NCBI GenBank assembly: GCA_017562135.1
Contig: QEYB01000282.1
Location: forward strand, 949,501 to 1,013,500
Origin: Dipylidium caninum
Lineage: Eukaryota; Platyhelminthes; Cestoda; Cyclophyllidea; Dipylidiidae
Reading direction: 5' to 3'
DNA: 64,000 bases
Shown: positions 13,388-25,100 of the stretch, in pieces
Position numbering within the stretch: position 1 is the first letter of the stretch
Layout: every line of letters begins with the position of its first letter
Notes under the pieces: generated by a model
Databases searched by the model: none
What the model was told of the DNA's origin: nothing
Seen by the model: the letters and a program-made list of their open reading frames with translations, nothing else
Translations under genes and position numbers: made by a program

Positions 13388-15575
13388 GCGGAAGACTCAA
13401 ATGACGCGGCTTACCAACAATGTGACAGATGTAACCTATTTTTTCATTATCTTCACATTAGCGAAACAAACTATCGTGGCTACTAGTATGCTTGGCCGGA
13501 TTGTATCTTAGCATACACAATAGCGAGATCTTAGGATATTTTGAAGGGTGAAATTCTGCATTTCTAACTTAGAATATTGGCCACAATAGTTTCCTACACC
13601 GTGTGCACATCAATCTATTCTAGTTATAAAGTTTTCTGGACGACAACTTTAAATATCATATAGTGTCATTGGCATTAACCATGTTGCTTTCTACTAGTGA
13701 CCCTATTATAACCTCGCTTTTCGTGCGAATTCTCAATCGTCGATTTATAACCAAAGGTTCGTTCGGCAAAACTGTTTTGCGGTATAGAGGCTTCCGTGTA
13801 ATTCTACTCTGAACCATTAGTAAGATGTTGATGTCTCTTGCTTCGTGTTCACTAATTATCTGACAGAATCTCTCATCTTAGGCCACTTAAATTGACATAC
13901 AACTTCAAGAGCTTCATTGCCGTATTCTCATGTCGTCCGGATCACTAAAAGCACTAATTCTGCCAATTTTTAGTCCAAAGAACAAATTTTAGCGACTCTT
14001 ATACCCCCTTCGCCCTGTATTGTAACAATTTAATTTTGGTTTTCTTGGGAACTTCGTTCACAATATCGGCAGAAGTAATTACGCATTTAGTGTGTTTTTT
14101 GCTGCCTCGAAATTCTGCTTTCTGCTTAAACTAAACTTCTTTGTTAGTTGGCACAATGTATTTATAAATGGAGGAAGGGGGGGGGGTGTTTGTTGCTAAT
14201 TTAAACAGCAGTTATTCCCCTCGTGGGAAGTCGCATTCAATGACAAGAAAATTATGTCAAGAGTAAAAGAACGCCATATTAATTGCGTTATACCAGTAGA
14301 TACCCTTATCAATACCACCCTCTCTCAACTAAAGCTAGTCTCCTCCATCAGTAACTCCATCCGCAGGCAAATCAGAAAGCATGCTTTGTGTTAAATCTGG
14401 CGAAAAAATGTAACTAGTGGATGCCCTCCTACTCTTGCTCCTCGCCAGTCACATGGTTGTCAATTTGCTCTTAGAAAAATATAATGGGGATCTTCAGGCA
14501 TTTCTTGAAGATAATGAGTAACAGCAGAAAGGAGTCCAACGATACGTTGCCAAGATTTTAAAAGGCTTTCTCTCTCCCCTCTCTTCCGCGAACAATATTA
14601 AATCGCGAAATAGAATAACGTGGCGCGTGGCGGTCACACCGCACTTATCCACTGAGACATTCTAGTAGTTCTGAACACTTAGAGGGCAGAGGGGGTGACT
14701 GAAGGAGTGAAGCACCCCCCACTTTCTAAAACGTTCAAATGATATAGTGGAATCTGTGACTGAGGCAAATAGACCAACTCAGGGTACTTTAGACGCAACC
14801 ATTGCCGAAAACACTTCCACTTTGTAAGTTGTCAAAACACCGATTGATATAAAGCGCACTTGTGCGCATTTACTCCGCCCAATTATTCCCATATTTCTGA
14901 TTGGGTTTATTGGGTTTTTCACGGGGTTTAATTTAAGCCACAAGGTAATGTGGATGTTAGAGCTAATTCGAACGACCACGCTAAAGGGCTCTTTGATCCC
15001 CCTTTCTCTCTCTTTCTTTCCCTCTTTGTCCCTCTTGCACTTTGAATTGCCATAATGACGTTTATCCTTCATTCCTCAGTTCCCTTGTCGGCATCACCCT
15101 AAAATGAACATTTCACTAACTTCCACCATTAAAATCTTCCCTTGTATTTTGACATCAAGAAGCGGTCAAAAGATATGTCTCGTAAGCCAAATTATCGTCT
15201 ATTAGTGAGTCCATCTGTATTCAACTAAAAACGTGATTTCATGCTACAGAAGGACTCGTGTCCTCAAAGATGCCGCCAGGAGAGGAGAACTTGAAGGCAT
15301 TGCGTTTGTATAAGGTTATGCTTTGTTTAAAGAAGGCATAGACCACAGAAGAATACGCACAATTCTGCAGTAAACTGTGCAAATTAGACAGATACTCTAA
15401 CACCAGCCGAACCCGTTGAGTCTGTGAAGTTGACTCTCTTCATTATGACTAGAAAGATAATCTTACGATAGGATGCGTTTCTTTACATGCTAAGTTAATT
15501 TTACCATTTAAGAAAAGTGGGTACTTGACATGTTTAAACTTACATGTTCGGGTGGGAAACTTGGAAACGGGCGCT
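13388..15575. other. Intergenic sequence between SPPL2 and the first repeat
   Basis: No exon was recognised. The + strand changes from A-rich to T-rich near 13.5 kb, at the 5' end of SPPL2. A run of ten G lies at 14177-14186. The open frame on the minus strand at 14779-15072 is rich in Lys, Glu and Arg and has no recognisable family. Confidence 0.4.
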
Positions 15576-16530
15576 TTTGTTAAGTCTCACTAGCCGCCAC
15601 TGTGAGAGATGTATCGTAACATGCGCTCGATATTATATTTACAAACTATAGAAATATTACATATCTTCATTTCAAAAACTTTTTCCTGCTTGTCTCTCAT
15701 TTTTATTTTATTTTTTCGCCGAAACTAGATGGTGGCCAAACGCGATTAACATCTACTTTTCTTTTACGGGTTCAAAGTAAATCATTGCGCAGTTTAACAA
15801 GCCTGAAGGAACATTACTGAGACATTTAGAGGTGGCTCTACAAATAATAAAAAGTGGCCCATGTTGATTTTACAGATTTCGTTCTGGCAATTTGAGTATC
15901 GTCAAGGTGCCTCACCTCCAGCAAGACCACTACTGGCTCATGTTGATGTCGAGGAGGAGGAGGAGGAGGGAGGAAGGACTATCTTTTTTTACACCCATTC
16001 GAAAATTGCGTCTAAATTAAGTAGGAACCAGTCATGCCTACGGCTGTGTTAACAAAAGAACTGCGTTTACCAAAAATAAAAAAGTGCACGAACGTACGCA
16101 AGTACAGACAACCGACCGACCGTCGACAAGGGCAAGTACGCATGCAAGCGCTGAACGATGACAAATTGAAGCTTCAATTATTGTCAATCAATTAAATATC
16201 TTCCACATAATATAAAAGTTTACCTCATCCTCCATATTCATCACCATACTCTTCCTCCTAATTATGAATTAATTTGAAGACCAAAAAGACAGTAAGCAAA
16301 ATGATGGCATGAAGGAGTTTGAGTCGTTCATTGAGTCTATGAATAAAGGTTTTTCATTTGCAAAAGGCCTGAATGACTTGACCATTCATTAGCGGAAAGT
16401 CGTAGATGTCAATGGAAGTTAATCCGACTGAATATAGTAAGTAATGTGAAAAATGTCGCTTTTGTTTTCTACTTGTATCCAACTCATATTTCATAGGTTC
16501 AAACCAAGTAGTTAGCAATGATAACCACCA
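15576..16530 (+). repeat. Dispersed repeat, copy A
   Basis: Diverged but collinear with 25900-26690. Shared blocks include a start near TGTGAGAGA/CTGAGAGAGA, the run TTCAAAGTAAATCAT / TTCAAAGTGAATCAT, then ACATTTAGAGGTGG / ACATTAAGAGGTGG, then AAGTACGCATGCAAGCGCTG / AAGTACGCATGACAACGCTG. Its 3' part (about 16300-16500) also resembles the two repeats near the right end of the window (for example ATGTCAATGGAAGTTA against ATGCCAATGGAAGTTA). A GAG-triplet run sits inside at 15951-15976. No protein is encoded. It looks like an old non-autonomous transposable element; class unknown. Confidence 0.7.
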
Positions 16531-17262
16531 AGCAATCTAGTTATGGCATTAGACCTTCTGATTTAGTAGCGGCTAAGTGAAATCATTGGAGAAAATTGCT
16601 CAATACTCGACACATAAATGTGGGATTAACGCTCTCGGATGTTATTTGTTTTGAGGGCTGCCGAAGAAAATAAACCATAAGGTCTCATTGACCGTGTGGA
16701 CAGCCGAACGGTCGGAATCCTATTTCAGGCAGAGGGGATGTCTACTTGACTCGTCAAACAGCGGACACTTAAAAAGAGACATTCTTCTAGTGATTCATAA
16801 TATGATGAAACTAATCTACAGGCATCGAACGGAACATTATGGAGGTCAGATACATGGCCGCGTTGGACTGGGCTGCTAAAACAGAAGATTTGATCGGAGG
16901 TTAGAGCCATCAAGACGAGGCTAAAAGCGATAAATGCGGCACTTTTTATTTATTTTATATTTCTCGCATGAGTGAATGAGTCACTAACTTCTTGTCGTTC
17001 TAACTTCAAATTGTGTAAATAACGCCCTCATTCCACATGCAACCAACCTGCCGCCTGTCATATAACAGGCCCGTCGACGAGTCTAAAAAATATTACTTAA
17101 TTTGGCTCAACTGTAAATACTCGTGCATAGACTTGAAAAAACTTATTCTTCAGGCACGAGTGCATCAGTTAAATAATCTAAATAATACAATGTGTGGCTT
17201 TCGTCGAAGGTAGTTGTTGCCGTCTCAGAAATGTCAACGTCACCACTGACACCTGAAATGAA

Positions 17263-17270
17263 TGACGTCA
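17263..17270. promoter_or_regulatory. Perfect palindromic CRE (TGACGTCA)
   Basis: A full cAMP response element, TGACGTCA, lies 1.9 kb upstream of the PDE1 start codon. CREB/ATF-type bZIP factors bind this site. Control of PDE1 through it is inferred only from position. Confidence 0.4.
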
Positions 17271-17415
17271 CTCCTGAAGTCGAGAGGTTAACAGGAGCCT
17301 TTTCCTACACGAGTCTCCACAGACAAATACACACGGTCAAATTTCACCGGCGGTGCGTTGTGGTGAGTCGGATAACCCACTTAGACCTTTGATTACCTCC
17401 ACCCTGAGTCGCCTC

Positions 17416-17426
17416 GGCCAATCAGA
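17416..17426 (+). promoter_or_regulatory. CCAAT box (GGCCAATCAGA), NF-Y type
   Basis: The 11-base sequence is a near-ideal NF-Y site and lies about 150 bp from the CRE. The pairing suggests a promoter for a transcript running toward PDE1, with an untranslated first exon between here and 19155. Confidence 0.4.
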
Positions 17427-19154
17427 GGACAACGCAGCTCTCCGCGTGTTCGACGTGTTCCGTGGACCACTTCAAGTTGACGCAATTCCTAGGCAAGGCC
17501 CGGCTAATTGTGAGCTTAAACAAAACTGGCCACCTTCCCACCGATTGTCTCATCATTGGTGGAAGTAATCTTGACCCTTGTGCTTCTCCGACTCATTCAT
17601 TGGGTCGAGACTTACTTCTGGCGTGGTGGTGAAGAAATACTCATGAAAGATCGTCTGACGGTGTGTGCTTTTTTTAAAAATTACTATACTTCCTCTGTGT
17701 GCACCTTAAAGGAGTATTTATAATGTCTAACTTATTGTTTTCCGCAAATTAAAAGGGGATACTTAATTGAGTGACTATTTACCTCAAAAAGCTTTAATTT
17801 TCTCAAGAAAGTGTCTTATTGCTTGTTTCATTAATGCAGTATTATTTGTTTTTCTCTTCCAACCATAATTCCTGAAACGGCCATTCCCCAAATAATACTT
17901 CAAACACCTGGTTTAGTTATGCACATAGCTATAATTCATCCCCTCACCTTTATTTCGCTGGTCAAGTTTTAAGCCACGGTCCCCCCGCTTACTCAAAAAA
18001 GTCTGTCGAGGTTTTTGTGACGATTATTATTTGGCATATAATCTACTTTCTGATGTGAGTATATGTGAGTATATTTGGAGTAGAGTGTGGTTGCTTGCTA
18101 ACCACACCTCTGTGCCCTCACAGCCCTTCTTCTTGTGTCTTTCTTCTGGTTTATTTGCATATAGAAGGATTAGTGTGCCACACAAGCCCCTTATGTTGGA
18201 TAAAATTTTGAATGCATGTGAGGCGACGAAGAGGGAGATAAGGCCGCCCAGATCGTAGCAGTCCATTTGCGCAGTGTACCTGGCGCTTTATTATGCGAAG
18301 GGTGAGACGCCAAGGCAGCCACCAACCATGAAAGCACCCACGCACGTCACGGTCGGGTGTAGCCACGATTTCGATAGGACTGTATCGTTACTTTCTTCTT
18401 CGGTCTGGAGATATAGCCAAGGAGAAAAGAGGAAAATTCCCATCGTGTCAATTCCTTTCCTCCCCACGCGATCGTCACCCGTAGCAGAGGTTGAAGTCGA
18501 ATTGGTGTGCTTCTCCCCGATAGGGGAGGAGATTACTACGGACAAAATTTCCTTCCACCTTCCCTTCCTCCCCCCCCTCCCCCATTAAACATGAGTGTCA
18601 TTCGGCAACATTTTGGTGATGTACGTTTCATCGTGCCGCGCCTGAATTATACTCTGTCATGGTGTAAACGGAGTCGTGAGTGTCGGATGAGCTCCTACCG
18701 GCGGCCTCCATGTGGACGAAAAAGCACTTGTGCTTGTTTTCTTTGACTTTCAGACCAAAACCCTTGGCCAAGGGAGCGAAACCTTCAAGTAGGCCACTAT
18801 ACGTACTACAGACATGCGCCCTCATATGATTAAACCGACTCTTCAGGGCACTGCGACTTACCCTGCTCATCAAAAATTCAACGTGTTTCATTTATAATTT
18901 CTTGAATTTTAAAATTCTTAGTTCTTCGCCTTACTCACTGCCAGCGTACTTAAATGCGTGCTGACTTTAAGCAACTAATTTTGTAATTAGTTCAAAAAAC
19001 TCTTAAAATGACTACGAGAACATATGTTTGTTAAAATGACTATTTCTACTTATGCAATATTAGAAATTTATATGTATCTTTCTATTCAAAAAAAAACATT
19101 ACGAGAGTATTGTACTATTTTCAGTGATTTTATGTGGATGGGAGTGAAGCGATC

Positions 19155-22100
19155 ATGTCATTTCATTCCCAGTCTGATAAACCCACTTTCAGTAGTCAAA
19201 ATGCTTTTAGGCAAGAAGACAAATACGGGTCGCTGGCTGTGTCTGGCGATGCTTCTGAAAGGTACTTACCCTCTTTATTCATACTCTACTCGACAAGGCA
19301 CACATGAAAATTACTGATGTTGTCACAAAGTGCACCTACTTTTGTTGGCATGACAATTCAAGCGGGGCGAAGTCGAGGCGCGGCCATGTACAAGTCTTGC
19401 TCGAGCCTTAACATCTTTCATTGAGGAAGTTAATTAAACTGACGAAAGTGCAGGCCAGTGATTGGGTAAAACGACACTGCCACGATTGTCACCCGAGGTT
19501 GGGAATCGCCTTAGGCGAAAGGTTTTGAGGGGATGAGTTAAAGTAAAGTAGTTTCGAGGAAAGGTGACTTGTCCCAAGCTCCTAACGATTTCCTCTGAAA
19601 AGGCTTTCCTACCTTCCCAGGCTGAGGCAGTTGGTGCAACAAGTGAGGAATGATACCATTGAGAAGCGGGATTTAATCAAAGCCTTGAACCAAATTTGTA
19701 GGTCGATTCAAAATCTTTACGCTGCCCAAAAACGGTAAGTACATCTATGGTGGACGTAGTCTTTTTTTCACCATTATTCTTCCACACTGGCATCAGATTG
19801 TCTAGCCCAAACTCTGGCGGGGAGAAAAACAGATGACAGTTGTCATTGTTAAATCACATGGTTGAAAAGTTGACTCGTAAAGTAGTGTCTGCATGATGGC
19901 AGTGTGAACTGTTGTCCGTAAGTTGTTTCTGTGCTTCGTCAATCGAGTAGAGAGATTCTGGACAATGACAGCGAGTTCAGCGATTTGTTGGATTCCTTCG
20001 ACACCGATGACGGGGGGAGAGGCGGTGTCAGAGGTGCTGGCATAGATGGAGAGGGCGGAGAAGACAGCGATGGGCGCATGACAGTCTCCAAGGAGGTTCG
20101 TTCCTGGCTGGAGACCACCTTCACCAAACAGGCCAACCGGCATCATAACACCAGTAATGCACCACGTCTGACCTTCAAGCAAGCCGCCATCAAGATCAAA
20201 GCACGCATCAAACTCCACAGGTTAGACCAGTCTACTTCTTTTATAAATGGCTATTAATGAAAAAAGGGAGTATCTACTTCCAGCGTTTGCGAAACCCTTA
20301 ATAATTTGACTTCCGTTGCCTTCGGCGTCATTGAAGTCCACTTCTTAAATTATAGTCTCGTTGCCCTCCACCCACCGTTGTCCATCGCATTTTTCTCTCA
20401 AGGCACTTTATTTTTGTCGGGAGATTTGTAGATTTGAGGTATTATAAATAGATACTTTCCTTTGGCTGCGTGGAGGCACCGATAACCTCGTTTCTTGGCT
20501 TTCTCACGAGCAATGCCGCCTCCTCCTTTACTCCTCCACATTCACATCAAAGCCGCTCCGACAGCGTCAACTTTGAGGATTCCAACGAGGCGCTGGACGA
20601 AAAGCTGTCATTATCCGAGCTGGATGTTCCCCATTAGGTGGCATTAGCATCTCCCCTATGACGGATACGTGGACAATGAGGCGGATTTTTCCACGAGTTA
20701 ATGAAAATCTTAATCAGAGTCACTCCAAAGGCGTGTTCTCAGCTCTTCCCGACATTCTTTTTGTGTCAGGCGGAAGCACTTCAGACCTTCTACGTGGAAT
20801 ATACAACGTCCGGCAATGGGGGTATTGACTGTGGCATCTAATTTGGGGTTGAGGATTTGTACACAATGCCAACGTTGTCCCGGCAAACCTTTGCTAGGCG
20901 GATACGCCCCCGTGTAGAGTGTGAACGCTCAAACAAAGAGTCTGAGAGTTTTGTTATGGCGTCATTCATAAAGTGTGTTTTATCAACGCTTAAACACACT
21001 CCAACCATCTGTTCTCCTCAGCCCTTTAACAACGAACAGCAGTTGAGAGTCGTGGATGTCACCTCCACCCTCACTGCAGCATCCCCTCATCCCCCACTCC
21101 CGCTCCCCCCGCTCAGTGTTCGTAATTAAGACAAACTCCTCGTAGGCAACATTGGTGAGCAATTTCATTACTGGGCCTCCAAGTCATCTCCCTCCTCGTG
21201 GCCCATCTCCTCCGTCCACAGAAATGCCGATTTCATTAATAGCCCATTTGAAGTAGTTGAGACTAAATGATCCTCCTCCTCGTCCTCCTCGTTCTTAGTC
21301 CATAATTGCCACGAGCATTTTCAAGACGGAGGAATGCAACTCAAGGCCTCGTGCGTTAATGAAAGGCAGTAGACCGTCCACCTCCACTTGTTTTGGCCCT
21401 TTTTGCCCTCCCTCGCCCCCTCGCCCCCTTGGCCCCTTTCTCTCCTCTTTTTGTCTCCCTGCAATTTTTACTTCACCATGAATAATAGAAAAAGAGAATC
21501 CCGACATTTAGTTCTCTTCCGTCAGAGGGTACGTCCACCCGGGCAGAGTGGGGGAATGGCATTTTTGCACGAGACTCATGAATCTCAGCAAATGTATGTA
21601 CGTGTGTAGTAACTGAGGCAGCAATTATAGTCTTTCCCTGCGTGTACACACGGAGAGTAGATTATATTTAGAAGGGGAGTCAAGACATCGGGCGTAGCCG
21701 GCTCTGCGTTATAAGAGTTAATGCTGTGCTCACGACCGCTCCCACTGTGACGCCTAATTACTTAGTGCCTATGAGTGTGCAAATCGGTCTGCTTTCCTTC
21801 TTCCTCCTCCTCCACTTCTTCCACAAGCCCGTCACAGTCGCGAATTACTGAGTCCCCTTGTACTGTAGAATTAGTTTACAATCATACACACGCACACACA
21901 TAAAAACACATAAATGATGTACGGCGAGTTGATTGCCTAGGCGGATGTGAAGAGATGGAGGATGACTTTGAAACATTCCAAGGGGTGATAAGTGGAAGGG
22001 GATGGGGAAGTTGGCAGTGATTTGAGAATGCCTTCGGTCCACCCTCTCTCTTCCCGCAACACCTCCCGGGGTGGAGTATTTGGGGTATCGCATTTTATAG

Positions 22101-25100
22101 TGATAATAACAAAGATGATATAAAATCGTCGATCTCTCACATCCTCCCTCGCCTTCATAATTCAACCTCGCCAGTATTCACAAATTTTGTCAAAATTTAA
22201 GACTTTTACTTTTTACGACATGGAGCATCACAATCTCCACTCACCTTTAATATTTTAGGCTTTTCGGAACTGGGGCGTTTATCTGTCTCAAGCCCTCGCC
22301 AGAAGCCAACGATATGTTTAGAGTAGGTATAACGCGTAATTTATATTAACTTTTCCAGTTGAACAAAAGTTTATCGTCTTTTTGCACATGACACCATGTT
22401 GAGGGCTTTCTCCACACTCCACGTCGTCTTATGACGGCTCGAGGCTATTACTCGAACAGCTCGTAGGACATACACGAAATACACTTGGGAGTAACGGAGG
22501 CAGCTATGAAACCGCCTTTCCTCGGTTGCTATGCCACTCTTGCGAAGCGGTCCTTTAACCCAGAAGTGGCGCAGGCTGCGCCTAACACGACTTCATTGGT
22601 AGACGGTACATGAAGTGAAAAGTTCTGTGGACGAAGGAGATGAATACGCGGAATTGCATGATATTGCTCATTTTGCTTAAACCTTTTCAGTAGTATTTTA
22701 CCTTTCCAGGACAAGGTCACGAATTGGAGTTTTGATGTGTTTCACCTCAACACTTTGGTGGAGGGACACGTCCTGACCTATCTGGGCGTCAAAATATTCC
22801 AACGCCATCGCATCTGCGATCTATTCAACGTAAGTTAGTCGGCAAGTACAGCATTGACCTCACTCAATAGGTAAAATAAAACTAGGCAAAATGTGTTTTC
22901 TTGTGGCAAAAACCACTTAAATTAATCATAGGTTCTAGTTAGCAAAATAAATCCCATCCTTTTTTAATACCTTTCGGCAGCGTATGAGTAGCTGCTCGAT
23001 TGCTTTCTTGATAAAAGTCCATCCGGTTTACGTTTATCGAGTGTCCAAGTGCGTCTACACTTCTTCAATATTGTTAAATTTTTCGCCACTTTATATGTGC
23101 CTTGACGGTTTGAAAAGGCTGTATTTCGACAATTCGAGATTCGATAAATGAGGTGGATGGATAAAAGCTCAAGTCCAAATTACCAATTTTTTGCGTGTCA
23201 TTTTTGCAGCACAAGTCCTTGTGTTAACGTGCTAAAAATATATTCCTTCGTAATGAAATGAAATAGGGATTTTTTAAAGAACTCTTGCTTTATTCGCTGT
23301 AGTCGTTCAAAATATAAAGTTGCTGTAACGGTCTTCCCTGCTTCAGGCAATTTACGTGTGATTCCGCAAAAATCTCACCACTCACAAACAAATGGACTGT
23401 TGAATGGCCTACACTTCTCTTCTCCAGTTACATTTCATTCCAAAAAGCAGAATGGTTTCGTATCAAGAAACGGAGGGACGTGAAATGCACACCGCTGATT
23501 TAGTACCCTGCCTGTCTGTTCGTGAGGAAGGGAAACTCCTCACCTAATCACTAGTCCTATGCAATGTAAACAATTATGATCCGCAGATCATGGATAGTCC
23601 ATCTTTGGAAAAAAATCTTTAGTAGTTTGACGTGAATCTGTGTCCAGGAAAACCCTTGGGGAAATCACTTTGTTTTGCATCTCCAAGACCCCTTTTAAAT
23701 TTTTAGTCTTTTTCAACCATTTATGACACTTATTTAGTGTTAGAACATCGTCTCAAGTTTCGCTAATGCTCTTCACCTTCTTTTGCCTTCGACTCCTTGA
23801 TCGAATTTGACATCGTTGCTCCTTGTCAAAACAAAACTTCTCTAAACGAAAAAGAACCTGCGAACAAATTTGATAGTAGCAACGAAACCGTAGAAAAAAG
23901 ATTGTGTATTATAAGTTGAGCTTAAAGGAAAAGTTCTGATTATTTTTCGACTTACCTAAAGCTTTAAACTCTTTTTAGAAATGTCCCACTTGGCGATAAA
24001 TGCGCAGAGTAACATTTTTTTCCTGTTCCTTTATATATACTCGATTATTCTATCTTCATAGTCTGATTTTAGACCTTCATTCATCGACCTTGTGGTTTCC
24101 TTCGCTCGTCTTGTCGAACTATGTAGGCAGAGATGTTTGACAACTGGTCAAATGTTCAGAGCGTTTCTTGACTTGGTCATTTCACTTCCACCATGCCCCA
24201 CGGCTGAGTTAAAGATGATAAATTCCTTTTCCCTCAGTTTGATGGCCGCGTGCTTAGTCAGAATCCCAATTCTCCGCATTCTTTAGGAGATTTACTCCAT
24301 CTCGTCCTTCTACTACTTAGCTTCTACTTCCTATGAATGGCATGAGAATTGCAGAAGGCAAATAGTTCGTTACCTGCGCCGGTATCACCAAATCGTTTTG
24401 TGATGGCAAAGGAGTCACAAATTCCGTACCACTGTTTCGGTAACCTTGAAGCATACAAAGCTAGGTGTGTTTTAAAGCCAACTGGATCGGTTGATGGAAG
24501 GCCAATTGACGATTTCTAGATCCCCTGCAAGGTGTTGGAGGCGTTTCTCTCTCAGCTGGAGTGCGGTTACAGCAAGTACGGCAACCCCTACCACAATCTC
24601 ATCCACGCAGCTGATGTCGTCCACACCTGCAACTCGCTTATGGAGGGCTCCGGTCTCATTGTGAGCTTCATCCGTTCTACCATTTACAGAGCTTATTGCT
24701 CAGTTGAAATTGACTGATGTACAAGTTGTCTAAGATTCGTCTCCTTGAAGAGATTCCATCAAGATTAGTCCTTTCTGAGAAATTGGCAGCAGTTAGCCAA
24801 AGAAATTCTCGGGTAGGGCTATTTTACCCTCCTCAGGCCCTGAAAAGAGAGGAAGACTGGAAGCCAGTTGTGCTAACTTACCATACTTTCAGGCTGGAGA
24901 ATCTTGCGTTTGAAGCAAATGGGAGAGAAAAATATGACTGGAAAAGAGGAAAACACAACGATGATCCCAAATAAAGCCGTTATGCATTAATGCATTTGCA
25001 AAGCCTTGCTTGTCAATTCTTTATTAGACTTTTATAATGGGTCCTCTCGGGATGCATCCCTCGTAAGCGTAGCGAATTTCCGTCGGGTTAGGCGCTGACT

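Larger units (their letters stand above)
16531..19154. other. Intergenic sequence upstream of PDE1
   Basis: It should hold the PDE1 promoter and untranslated leader. A CRE and a CCAAT box lie at 17.26-17.42 kb inside a locally GC-richer block. Several short open frames (for example 18274-18588 + and 18628-18891 -) overlap one another, lack recognisable domains and are not supported as genes. Confidence 0.4.

Noticed and set aside
24532..24660. PDE1 exon starting at CTGCAAG|GTG
   Set aside because: The upstream acceptor TTTCTAG at 24519 keeps the phase and restores the conserved IP segment (FNIPCKVLEAFL), so it was preferred.
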